In this document: positions 28,393-37,888 of the stretch, piece by piece | Layout of the letters: each line of letters opens with the position of its first letter | Position numbering within the stretch: the first letter of the stretch is position 1 | NCBI GenBank assembly: GCA_022764445.1 | Contig: JALERT010000121.1 | Location: 1-48,492, forward strand | DNA: 48,492 nucleotides | From: Lachnospiraceae bacterium | Lineage (GTDB): Bacteria; Bacillota; Clostridia; Lachnospirales; Lachnospiraceae | Reading direction: 5' to 3' | Notes under the pieces: generated by a model | Told to the model about the DNA's origin: nothing | Database searches by the model: none | Seen by the model: only the letters and a program-made list of their open reading frames with translations | Program-made: the position numbers and the translations under genes

Positions 28393-30909
28393 TTGAAACG
28401 TTTTTATAAATTTATTGTATTATTATTTATTTTTATGGGATCAATATATTTCTTCTCTAAATCGATTCCTGAAGCAACCATAGGGACTACAAAAGCTACA
28501 AGTCTTCAAGATGCTGCATTTCCTATAATGTACATAGAACTTGGAGACTATACACTTAATACACTTCATGGATATAGTGGAGAACTTAACAGCGGTAACA
28601 TTCGTGAATCAATAACTCCTTTAGGAACAGATAAAACTTTCGCTGTAAAAATCGATGAAAATAACAGTAAAATAAAAAGACTTGATTTTCAACTCAGAGA
28701 TATCGCCAATAATAAAATAATCGAATCAAATACACTTACTGCATTCGAAAAAAAGAACAATGACAAGTACGCAAAAATAAAAATAACTGAATCATTGGAT
28801 ACAAGTACAGAATATGGTATGCAGATTACTCTAACAACAAATCTGAGTAAAAAAATACAATTCTATACTCGTATTAAATATTATGAAAATGATTTTTACC
28901 TTACCGAAAAGCTTGATTTTATTAATAAATTTCATCAGGCAACATTTGATAAAGGTCAGACAATGGACATTACAAGCTACCTTGAAGCCAATACATCAGA
29001 TGATTCCACATACGCTAATGTAAATATCAACTCAAATTATAATCTTATTACATGGGGTAAACTTAATCCTGAAATTATATCGGATATTGTTCCCACAATA
29101 AAAGAAATCAATATTGAAACTGCATCTGTCGAGCTAAATTATTATATAAAGGCACAGACAGCTTCAGGTCAGGAAACATACCATGTAAAAGAATTTTACA
29201 GAGTAAGGTATTCAGGAAACCGTATATATCTTCTTGCTTTTAATAGAAATATGGAAGCTGAATTTAATCCTGATTATTTTTCACTTAAAAAGAGCCAGTT
29301 CAAGATAGGCATATCAAATGAATCAGATTTTAATGTTGTTACAAGTTCCGATAATAAAAGTTTTGCATTTGTCAGAAACGGAACATTATGGTTTTATGAT
29401 ATAGAAAAAGAGAAACTCACACAGGTATTTTCTTTTTCAAAGAAAAATCCTGATTATCTGAGAGATAATTATGACCAGCATAATATTAAAATATTAAAAA
29501 TCAACAAAGATAAGTCATTAAGTTTTGTTGTATATGGATATATGAACTGTGGCGATTATGAAGGACGTGTAGGAATAATCCTCTATGACTATACACCTGA
29601 AAATAATCAGATTAAGGAACGTGTATACATTCCTCTTGAAACAACTTATCAACAGCTAAAAGAAGATTTTGGAAAGTTCTGTTATGTAAATGACAAGAAT
29701 ATTTTTTATTTCTCACTTAATGATATAGTATACGCCTACAATATATCATCAAAGAAATACGAAATACTTTCAGATAACTGTGTAAGAGATAATTTTGTAA
29801 TGTTAAATGATGCAGGATGTTTTGTATGGTCTGATTTTTCTGGAGATAATCATGCCAGAAGCATAACAATACTTAATCTTGAAACCTCAAAGAAACTTAA
29901 AGTTTCTTCCTCAGATAGTGAGAATATTGTTGTTCTTGGTACAATTGATTCTAACGTTGTTTATGGATATGTAAAAGACACCGATATTTACGAATCAACA
30001 AGTGGAGAAATAATAAAACCTGTTTATAAGCTTATAATTTCAGACTGCAAAGGCAATATACTAAGAAAATATCAAAACAAAAATATCTATATTACAAGCG
30101 CAACAGTAGATCATGATGTAATACGTTTAAAACGTGTAAAAAAAGTAAATGGTTCTTTCCGTAAAATATCAGATGATAGTATTCTTAACCAGAAAGTTAC
30201 ACCTAAACCAATTGTCAACGTGACTACAAGAGTAACAGATAAGACACTGACTGAAAAATATTTGTCACTTCCATCAGGACTTGTACTTGATAAAAAGCCA
30301 TCTGTTGATTCAACAAAATATGTAACGGTTACAGAGAATACTACACTCCACATTGACAATACAGAGTCCGATTCAGTACGTTATTATGTATATGCATATG
30401 GTGGCATTACAGGAAGCTATACAAGTGCTTCTAAAGCTATACAGACTGCACAGGAACAAATGGGTGTAGTAGTTGATAATAAGTCCCATATAGTCTGGGA
30501 ACGTGGTGGTAAATTTATATCTAAAGAATTATCAGGAATATCGTATCCACCTTCAGGAGCATCAAGTATCAAATCAGCAACACATATGCTTCTACAAGGT
30601 GCCCAGTGTACAATTGATATAAATGAGCTTAACGGCAATTCAATTATCTCTATGCTTAATAATTACCTTGATCAGCCTGTAGATTTAACCGGATGCACAC
30701 TTGATGAAGTTCTCTACTTTGTAAGCAGTGGAAAGCCTGTAATTGGTATGCTTAACAACTCACGTGCTGTAGTCATTACAGCATATGATAAAACATCTGT
30801 AACATGGATGGATCCTTCAACTTATACCAAATCTACAGTTTCTCTTTTAAATGCAGAAAACCAGTTTAAACAGGCAGGATATGTATTTGTAAGTTATGTA
30901 TCAAATTAA
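28393..30909 (+). CDS. Large secreted protein with C-terminal C39-like domain (likely catalytically degenerate)
   Basis: 838 aa, TTG start after GGAGG; WD/propeller-like middle; C-terminal SGASSIKSATHMLLQGAQ...GKPVIGMLNNSRAVVITAYDKTSVTWMDP. Confidence 0.78.
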   Translation: MKRFYKFIVLLFIFMGSIYFFSKSIPEATIGTTKATSLQDAAFPIMYIELGDYTLNTLHGYSGELNSGNIRESITPLGTDKTFAVKIDENNSKIKRLDFQLRDIANNKIIESNTLTAFEKKNNDKYAKIKITESLDTSTEYGMQITLTTNLSKKIQFYTRIKYYENDFYLTEKLDFINKFHQATFDKGQTMDITSYLEANTSDDSTYANVNINSNYNLITWGKLNPEIISDIVPTIKEINIETASVELNYYIKAQTASGQETYHVKEFYRVRYSGNRIYLLAFNRNMEAEFNPDYFSLKKSQFKIGISNESDFNVVTSSDNKSFAFVRNGTLWFYDIEKEKLTQVFSFSKKNPDYLRDNYDQHNIKILKINKDKSLSFVVYGYMNCGDYEGRVGIILYDYTPENNQIKERVYIPLETTYQQLKEDFGKFCYVNDKNIFYFSLNDIVYAYNISSKKYEILSDNCVRDNFVMLNDAGCFVWSDFSGDNHARSITILNLETSKKLKVSSSDSENIVVLGTIDSNVVYGYVKDTDIYESTSGEIIKPVYKLIISDCKGNILRKYQNKNIYITSATVDHDVIRLKRVKKVNGSFRKISDDSILNQKVTPKPIVNVTTRVTDKTLTEKYLSLPSGLVLDKKPSVDSTKYVTVTENTTLHIDNTESDSVRYYVYAYGGITGSYTSASKAIQTAQEQMGVVVDNKSHIVWERGGKFISKELSGISYPPSGASSIKSATHMLLQGAQCTIDINELNGNSIISMLNNYLDQPVDLTGCTLDEVLYFVSSGKPVIGMLNNSRAVVITAYDKTSVTWMDPSTYTKSTVSLLNAENQFKQAGYVFVSYVSN

Positions 30910-30928
30910 ATTTTAATCTAAAATTGTA

Positions 30929-30963
30929 AGGGATATCCACATCTTCAATGTGTATCCCTTATG
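30929..30963 (+). terminator. Hairpin downstream of the 28393 gene
   Basis: AAGGGATAtCCACAT-CTTCA-ATGTGTATCCCTT. Confidence 0.6.
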
Positions 30964-30969
30964 ATAATA

Positions 30970-31025
30970 ATGTTCTCTCGGAGCAGGTTCCTTATCATTC
31001 AAAGGGTTCCTGCTCCATTTTATTT
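30970..31025 (+). terminator. Hairpin GGAGCAGG/CCTGCTCC followed by T-rich tract, beginning with a half copy (L4) of the ATGTTCTCTCGG leader repeat
   Basis: ATGTTCTCTCGG at 30970-30981; GGAGCAGG 30980-30987 / CCTGCTCC 31009-31016, then ATTTTATTT. Confidence 0.6.
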
Positions 31026-31166
31026 ATATTTTTTGTTATTATGTACAATCATATGTAATAAAATAATTGTATTTTTTAGTTAAAATAACAATAGATTTTT
31101 ACATAATTTAAGTTTATACTATGTCTTACATAATACATATGAATTTTGATGTGTGGAAAGGATTAT

Positions 31167-32087
31167 ATGAAAAAAAGTCAAATAATAATTGATATACAGT
31201 GGAATTTATTTAAAGTGTATCTATTGATTCCATTAATGATACTACTCTGTATAGGATCACTAATAACCAGTGTGTCCTCTATTGCATATTCTATTCCTTC
31301 AAAAAGTGTACATGATTCCTTTTCTACTTCATATAAGATATCACCCGGTAAAAGCTATTCAGATAATATATTATCTGATTCTTCCAACTTTTATTATATT
31401 GATTTATACAATATGAAGTGTAACTCAAAAACTTCTATATCATTATCTTTTTCAGGAAATAATCTTAACTCTTTGGATTATCAGGTTTTTAAAGATAACT
31501 TCACGTCAATGTCTTATAATTTTATTTTTTCCAATAAAAAGACAAATACCATATCATTTCCATTTAAAACTGATTCTGAACGCATATATATAGCTGTTAA
31601 TAATACAAATCAGTCAAAAAAATTACAATATAAACTAAAACTCAGTGTACTAAAACCACAATCATCCACATCAAAATCTAAAAAAAGTTCAAAGAAAAAA
31701 AAGAATACAACTAAAAAAACAAAAACTACAAAACATCCTAAATCCACAAAACGCCCTAAATCCAATAAACAGCCTAATAATTCAAAAAATAAACCTAAGA
31801 ACAATAAATACAAACCAACAGTTAACACATCAAAATTTAAAGTAAAAAAAATAAGATTATCTAAAAATTTTATAAGACTTCCTGCTAATTCTGAATATTA
31901 TCTTTCATATAAAATACTACCGGCAAATGCAAAAAATAAAAAAGTCAAATGGTATAGCAGCAATAAAAAAATAGTATCTGTAAAATCAGGACGAATCTAC
32001 ACACATAAAAAGGGAATTGCGATAATACGTATATCATCCTGCTCAAATAAAAAAGTAACAGCTTCATGTACCATAAAAGTAATCTAA
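31167..32087 (+). CDS. Secreted Ig-like (Big_2-like) protein with highly basic Lys/Thr/Pro linker
   Basis: TM/signal; linker KSKKSSKKKKNTTKKTKTTKHPKSTKRPKSNK; C-terminal VKKIRLSKNFIRLPANSEYYLSYKILPANAKNKKVKWYSSNKKIVSVKSGRIYTHKKGIAIIRI. Confidence 0.78.
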   Translation: MKKSQIIIDIQWNLFKVYLLIPLMILLCIGSLITSVSSIAYSIPSKSVHDSFSTSYKISPGKSYSDNILSDSSNFYYIDLYNMKCNSKTSISLSFSGNNLNSLDYQVFKDNFTSMSYNFIFSNKKTNTISFPFKTDSERIYIAVNNTNQSKKLQYKLKLSVLKPQSSTSKSKKSSKKKKNTTKKTKTTKHPKSTKRPKSNKQPNNSKNKPKNNKYKPTVNTSKFKVKKIRLSKNFIRLPANSEYYLSYKILPANAKNKKVKWYSSNKKIVSVKSGRIYTHKKGIAIIRISSCSNKKVTASCTIKVI

Positions 32088-32139
32088 TGTTCTCTTATAT
32101 TCTCTTTGTGCTTGGTTATGTGAATTTTTGAGAGAACAT
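32087..32139 (+). repeat. Leader inverted repeat L2 upstream of the kinase-LRR gene
   Basis: ATGTTCTCT (32087-32095) / AGAGAACAT (32131-32139); SD AGGAGG at 32151. Confidence 0.8.
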
Positions 32140-32164
32140 ATCTAATACCTAGGAGGTGCTCAAT

Positions 32165-33718
32165 GTGAGTAATGGACTTTCTAAATCTGATAATTTAACT
32201 TTTCCGCCACTCCCTTCAAAATGGGACAAGCTTTATAAGATAAAAGAAATTGTATATTTATCTGACAATAGCAGAATTTTTCTTGTAGATGATATCAATA
32301 ATAATTCAGTTAAGATTTTAAAAATCATTACTTCCACACCCATGATAAAAGATGTTTTAAAGGTCCTGTCCAAAATTCGGGACAAGTATCTTTTATTACC
32401 GGAAAAATACTATCTCTACAATAACCTTTACTATATCATTTTTCCTTATAAAGATACTCTTCTAAAAAAGATTTTTTCACATGGTATTACCAGTAAAGAA
32501 ATAAATGTACTTGCAGATAATATTTGTTCTGCCTTAGATACCCTGCATAAACACCATATACTCCATCTTGATATTAATCCTGGTAATATATTCTGCAATG
32601 ATGATGATACATTCTGTCTTGGTGATTATTCTTCATCAACAATTTTTCCTGTAAAAACTAATTATACAATTGCCGGATTAACTCCAGGATATATATCTAA
32701 CGAAATTGCTAATGGAGATTCTCCTACAGTACTTTCAGATTATCACATGATGCTTCAGACAATTTATGTCTTATATAATGATGGTAATAATGAAATATAT
32801 AACTTTAACATAGACTCTAAAAATTCATTACAGAATAACATTTCATCTCTCATAAATAATCTTAATATAAGTACTGATTACTGCCTACATATTACCGATA
32901 AAACACACCCTCTCTTTTATCTTAAAACATGTACTTTACAACAATCATTCAAAACTAAAAGAATTAATAAACAGAATAATATAATAAATAGAAAAAGAAT
33001 AATTTACTTTTTTCTTATAACCATCTGTGCTTTACTAATGATAAAATCATATAAAATGTATCAAATATCATTAAATCACTCAATTCAACTCAACAATAAA
33101 TCAGATAATCCTATTCCATATACTACAACACCTACAATATCCTATACTACGCCACCTGAACCTTCGCTAACACCATCTACATCAACTATACCGTCTTATA
33201 ATCCATTAACCACATCACCATCATATATAATGTCATCTGAACCATCACAGACTCCGTCTCCGTCCTCAAACCAGCCTCAAATAACTGAACTGGATATAAG
33301 TGGAAAAAATTTTTCATCAATTCCTGATAAGTATCTTACAAGTGAATACACTTCTTCTGTAACTTCTATTTATTGCTGTTCATGTAACCTGAAAACACTA
33401 CAAAATATCTCGGAATTTTCCAATTTATGTGAATTATATATAACAGATAATAATATAACAAGTATAGATTCCTTATACAAAAACAATAAACTTAATACCC
33501 TTATTATCTCCTACAACGATGTACATGACATATCCAGTCTTTCTTTATGTCAAAATCTTTCTACACTTGATTTATCAGGTAATCATAATATGTCAAATAT
33601 TAAATCTCTTTCTACACTAAAGTCACTAAAATTATTAAATCTAACTAATACAAACATATCAGATTCTGAGATAAAATTTCTAAAAAAAGAACTAAAGAAA
33701 TGTACTATCATTTATTGA
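32165..33718 (+). CDS. Protein-kinase-like cytoplasmic domain, TM helix, Pro/Ser/Thr linker, C-terminal leucine-rich repeats
   Basis: GTG start after AGGAGG; SVKILKII, HILHLDINPGNIF (HxDxxxxN), LGDYSSS, TM IIYFFLITICALLMIKSY, LRRs (LCELYITDNNITSIDSLYKNNKLNTLIISYNDVHDISSLSLCQNLSTLDLSGN). Confidence 0.82.
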   Translation: MSNGLSKSDNLTFPPLPSKWDKLYKIKEIVYLSDNSRIFLVDDINNNSVKILKIITSTPMIKDVLKVLSKIRDKYLLLPEKYYLYNNLYYIIFPYKDTLLKKIFSHGITSKEINVLADNICSALDTLHKHHILHLDINPGNIFCNDDDTFCLGDYSSSTIFPVKTNYTIAGLTPGYISNEIANGDSPTVLSDYHMMLQTIYVLYNDGNNEIYNFNIDSKNSLQNNISSLINNLNISTDYCLHITDKTHPLFYLKTCTLQQSFKTKRINKQNNIINRKRIIYFFLITICALLMIKSYKMYQISLNHSIQLNNKSDNPIPYTTTPTISYTTPPEPSLTPSTSTIPSYNPLTTSPSYIMSSEPSQTPSPSSNQPQITELDISGKNFSSIPDKYLTSEYTSSVTSIYCCSCNLKTLQNISEFSNLCELYITDNNITSIDSLYKNNKLNTLIISYNDVHDISSLSLCQNLSTLDLSGNHNMSNIKSLSTLKSLKLLNLTNTNISDSEIKFLKKELKKCTIIY

Positions 33719-33737
33719 ACTGTTAACACTAAACACA

Positions 33738-33801
33738 ATGTTCTCTGGGAGTATCTATTACAACCGCAAAAGCAGTGCAAGAGATACTCCAGAGATAACA
33801 T
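33738..33801 (+). repeat. Leader inverted repeat L3 upstream of the 33826 surface protein gene
   Basis: ATGTT-CTCTGGGAGTATCT (33738-33756) / AGATACTCCAGAGATAACAT (33782-33801); SD AAGGAGG follows. Confidence 0.83.
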
Positions 33802-33825
33802 CACACAAAAAGGAGGAAAATTACT

Positions 33826-35922
33826 ATGAAAAAAATAATTTTAAATATCTCAAAACACGCTGCCATATTTCTGCTTTCTTTATCTTTGGTTTTACTTTTT
33901 ATAAATACCTCTCCTACTAAGTCATTTAATAAATCAGAGGTTAATCATGTTTCTGCTAAAGTATCTAAGAAAAAAACAGTTAAAAAACGTTCACCATATG
34001 ACAATATTAAACTTTCAACAATAAGATGTATAAACTCACGCACATATAAATTATCATTTGAAAGTAATAAAATTCTTTTAAAAAAAGAACTGAAAAAATC
34101 TTATATTTCTCTATCCAAAAATAAAAAGAAGTTAAAGGCAAATTTTCATTCAATATCTGATAATGGCAAAAAAATAACATACCTTATGGATAAACCTTCT
34201 ATAAGACTATTAAATCCAGGTGATGGTTCAATGAACGGCAGCTTTAATGTCACATTCTCATTCTGTAAATATAAAACAACTGCAATGTATACAGAAAAAA
34301 TAATTAAGAATTCCATAACGGGATTTATACTTGCATCTGATGGAACTCCTGTTTCTGCTGCATCTATCTCTCTTAAGTACGGGAATTCAAAAAAACTTAG
34401 CTGTAAATCAGATAATAATGGTCAGTATACACTTTCCGCCAGGGAAGAAACAGATGGAACCCTGACTGTCCAAAAAAGCGGATACAACGAACAAACTATT
34501 GACAATATATCAACAAATACAGACGCTGCATTATGCCAGAATTTTATTTTAAGTCAAAAAGATGATCAACCACTTACTGCAGTTTTTCATATATCAAATG
34601 ATAATAAACAATCAGTTTCTAATGCCGTAATTGACATTATTGCAGATAATAAATCAATTGCTCATCTCAATACTGATACGGATGGTAATATCATTATTAG
34701 TAATACTGAAAGACCATTATTTACTAATCCTTTTACTATAATTAATATCGCTGATAACTATAAGGATATACAATACAGTAATGAAAATTATAAATATAAT
34801 AATACAACAATAAATACTGTTGATATAGACAGACAACAAACATATACTTTTTCTATATCAGAAAGTAAACAAAATAATAGTACTTCATATAATTCTATGC
34901 AATTTGATTTTTCATTTAATGATGTAGTAACCAACGACACATTATTCGAAATTCAACTTTGTGATGCCAAACCTCTCTCAATAGATACAAACCTATCCAT
35001 AAATTGGGACAATGATAATTTAAAACATGATTCATCATATTTTAAAATAGATCTTTTTTCTCTTAATGACATTTATCCTCAATCAAAACCTATAATCAGT
35101 TACAATTGTACAATACCTGATGATATAAAAGATAATAATATAATTTACTTTAACCAACTTATTAATTCAAATTACAACAGCACTATGCCCAAAATATCAG
35201 ATGGTCTGTATTACTTTTGTATAGAAGCATACTCTGATAAAAATTTACCTGTAGGAAGTACCAATATCACTCCTGTCACCATACAAAACGGTTCATTTAA
35301 AAATGTTATTGCTACCATTCAAGACTTATGTTCTAAAGAGTTTACGGCATTTATAAATTTACCTGATACACGCGATGATTTTAACAATGAAGAATTTACA
35401 TCAAGCATTTCATTAATGCTCTGTCAAAATAAGGGCAACCTTGTAATACCGGTTGCCCCAATTAATATAGACAAATGTAATTTTCACTTTAAGGATGATA
35501 CTTCATGCTGTATCTCATCACTTATTTTATCAAATTTATCACAGAATACAGATTACACAATTATTCCATACTCATCTGACAGTAAATTGACAATCGCCTC
35601 TTCTTATTCATTTAATACAAGTGATAACACTTCAAAAGATACTATACAATGCATTTCATCCGGATGTATCAACAATGATATGATTTTTTCTGAACTGTTT
35701 CAACAAAACAGCTCTTTATCAACAACATTATCTGCACATACAGTAATTGATAATCATGATATCAGATCATCTGTTAATTATCCTAATTCCGTTTTATGTT
35801 TTTACGATGATGATTACAATATATCTTCTTTATCATGTATTAATACATCACTTGTAGGTTTTCTTACATCATCATACAAAAGGCCATTTGATGTATATAC
35901 CAATAATTATTGTATTAAATAA
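33826..35922 (+). CDS. Large secreted protein with carboxypeptidase-regulatory-like (CarboxypepD_reg) domain
   Basis: 698 aa, signal peptide; ITGFILASDGTPVSAASISLKYGNSKKLSCKSDNNGQYTLSAREETDGTLTVQKSGY. Confidence 0.78.
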   Translation: MKKIILNISKHAAIFLLSLSLVLLFINTSPTKSFNKSEVNHVSAKVSKKKTVKKRSPYDNIKLSTIRCINSRTYKLSFESNKILLKKELKKSYISLSKNKKKLKANFHSISDNGKKITYLMDKPSIRLLNPGDGSMNGSFNVTFSFCKYKTTAMYTEKIIKNSITGFILASDGTPVSAASISLKYGNSKKLSCKSDNNGQYTLSAREETDGTLTVQKSGYNEQTIDNISTNTDAALCQNFILSQKDDQPLTAVFHISNDNKQSVSNAVIDIIADNKSIAHLNTDTDGNIIISNTERPLFTNPFTIINIADNYKDIQYSNENYKYNNTTINTVDIDRQQTYTFSISESKQNNSTSYNSMQFDFSFNDVVTNDTLFEIQLCDAKPLSIDTNLSINWDNDNLKHDSSYFKIDLFSLNDIYPQSKPIISYNCTIPDDIKDNNIIYFNQLINSNYNSTMPKISDGLYYFCIEAYSDKNLPVGSTNITPVTIQNGSFKNVIATIQDLCSKEFTAFINLPDTRDDFNNEEFTSSISLMLCQNKGNLVIPVAPINIDKCNFHFKDDTSCCISSLILSNLSQNTDYTIIPYSSDSKLTIASSYSFNTSDNTSKDTIQCISSGCINNDMIFSELFQQNSSLSTTLSAHTVIDNHDIRSSVNYPNSVLCFYDDDYNISSLSCINTSLVGFLTSSYKRPFDVYTNNYCIK

Positions 35923-35942
35923 ATTTTCATCTTTTTAATTTA

Positions 35943-35957
35943 TTGTTACAGTTCACA
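35943..35957. repeat. Isolated terminal motif (TGTTACAGTTCACAC) of the dispersed foldback repeat
   Basis: TTGTTACAGTTCACACCC between convergent genes, no second terminus seen. Confidence 0.6.
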
Positions 35958-35969
35958 CCCAACAATTTA

Positions 35970-37292
35970 TTATAAAAATACTACTCCTGATGATGATACA
36001 AATGCAATTATTGTTTTTTGCTTTTCAACCTGCTTATCACCAAATCTGTATCCATTTTTCAAAAAACTAATTGCCTGCTTAATTTTATCTTTGTCAGAAG
36101 AAAATAATTCTGCGATTACATCTCCTTTTTTTATAAAATCACCTGTCTTTTTATAAAATTTTATACCTGCAGTATAATCAACATCGCTTTCCTTAATTTC
36201 TCTTCCAGCTCCCAGTATAACCGATGTTTTACCACAAATTTCTGTATCCATATGTTCGATATAACAATCTTTTTCTGCTATCCACTTTTCTGAATATAAT
36301 GCCTTATCAAACATATCAATATCATATATGTAGTCTTTATTTCCACCCTGGGCCTGTACCATATCTGAAAACTTTTTAAGTGCAGAACCATTATTTATTG
36401 CTTCTTTAGCCATAATCTTACACTCTTCAATTTTTCCTTTGCCGGCAAGACACAACATTTCTGCAGAAAACTGTATACATATCTCATTAAAGTCATCTGG
36501 ACCATTACCATTTAATGTTTCTATAGCCTCAATAACCTCAAGATTATTACCAACAGATACTCCAAGTGGAATATCCATATTAGTAATATAAGCGACTGTT
36601 TCTTTTCCGGCTCCCTCACCTATTGTAACCATCTTAGATGCAAGACTTATAGCATCTTCTACTGATTTCATAAAAGCTCCGCTTCCAACCGTTACATCTA
36701 AAACAATCTTATCGCTTCCGGAAGCGAGCTTTTTACTCATTATAGATGATGCAATCAATGGAATACTGTCAACAGTTGCCGTAACATCCCTCAATGCATA
36801 TAATTTTTTATCTGCCGTTGCAATTTCTGCGGACTGTCCAATTATTGATACACCTATATTATTAACATTATCATAAAATTCTCTTTCAGAAATATCTATC
36901 CTGTATCCTGGTATAGATTCCAGCTTATCTATTGTACCACCTGTAAATCCTAAACCTCGTCCACTCATTTTAGCTACTTTTCCACCACAGGCAGCGACAA
37001 CAGGACCAACAACAAGAGTTGTCTTATCTCCTACTCCTCCTGTACTATGTTTATCTACTTTTATTCCTGATATTGCTGATAAATCTACTATATCACCGGA
37101 TTTTTCCATGGCAATTGTCATTTCAAGTAATTCGTTATCGCTCATTCCCATATAATATACTGCCATAAGAAAAGCTGACATCTGATAATCAGGTATGCTC
37201 CCATCTACATATCCATTTATCATATATCTTATCTCTTCATCAGATAACTCTTTTCCTTTTTTCTTTTTGTCTATAATATCATACATTCTCAT
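35970..37292 (-). CDS. pdp: Pyrimidine-nucleoside phosphorylase
   Basis: DKHSTGGVGDKTTLVVGPVVAACGGKVAKMSGRGLGFTGGTIDKLESIPG. Confidence 0.95.
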   Translation of the reverse strand: MRMYDIIDKKKKGKELSDEEIRYMINGYVDGSIPDYQMSAFLMAVYYMGMSDNELLEMTIAMEKSGDIVDLSAISGIKVDKHSTGGVGDKTTLVVGPVVAACGGKVAKMSGRGLGFTGGTIDKLESIPGYRIDISEREFYDNVNNIGVSIIGQSAEIATADKKLYALRDVTATVDSIPLIASSIMSKKLASGSDKIVLDVTVGSGAFMKSVEDAISLASKMVTIGEGAGKETVAYITNMDIPLGVSVGNNLEVIEAIETLNGNGPDDFNEICIQFSAEMLCLAGKGKIEECKIMAKEAINNGSALKKFSDMVQAQGGNKDYIYDIDMFDKALYSEKWIAEKDCYIEHMDTEICGKTSVILGAGREIKESDVDYTAGIKFYKKTGDFIKKGDVIAELFSSDKDKIKQAISFLKNGYRFGDKQVEKQKTIIAFVSSSGVVFL

Positions 37293-37389
37293 AAGTAGTC
37301 CTCACAATACAATACCTTCTTTACATATATGTTTATTTTTATAAAGATCTTTTTACTCTAAATAACATTCTTTACTATATAGTAAAAAA

Positions 37390-37806
37390 TTATAATAGTT
37401 GTGCAGGTCCAAATCCTTTTGGAAGAAGTTCTTTTAATGTGTATACCTTATATTCTTTAATTGATTTTACAAGTATAATCTGAAATGTTTCCGGATTACA
37501 AAATTCTGACATAACCTGTAAACATACACCACAAGGCGGACAAAAATCTTTTACTTTATCATATCCACCTACTATTACTATTCTTTTAAAATTCCTTTTG
37601 CCTTCACTAACTGCCTTAAATATAGCTGCTCTTTCAGCACATATTGTTGCCGTATATCCTGCATTTTCAATATTACATCCTGCATATAAACTTCCGTCGT
37701 TTGCTTCCACACATGCACCCACATGAAATTTTGAGTATGGAGCATATGCCCTTTTCCTTACAGCAAGTGCCATCTTAATCATCATTTCCAATTGATCTGT
37801 TTCCAT
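37390..37806 (-). CDS. cdd: Cytidine deaminase
   Basis: APYSKFHVGACVEANDG; CAERAAIFKAVSEG; PPCGVCLQVMSEF zinc motifs. Confidence 0.95.
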   Translation of the reverse strand: METDQLEMMIKMALAVRKRAYAPYSKFHVGACVEANDGSLYAGCNIENAGYTATICAERAAIFKAVSEGKRNFKRIVIVGGYDKVKDFCPPCGVCLQVMSEFCNPETFQIILVKSIKEYKVYTLKELLPKGFGPAQLL

Positions 37807-37888
37807 AATTTTTCATTCTCCTATTCATTTTTTATTTATATTTTACCACCATTGTTTTTTTTCCACAATCAAATAATCTTCAATCAGA

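Noticed and set aside
33738-33920. 60-aa ORF 33738-33920 as a real leader peptide
   Set aside because: It overlaps leader repeat L3 and the start of the 33826 gene out of frame; no RBS at its start.
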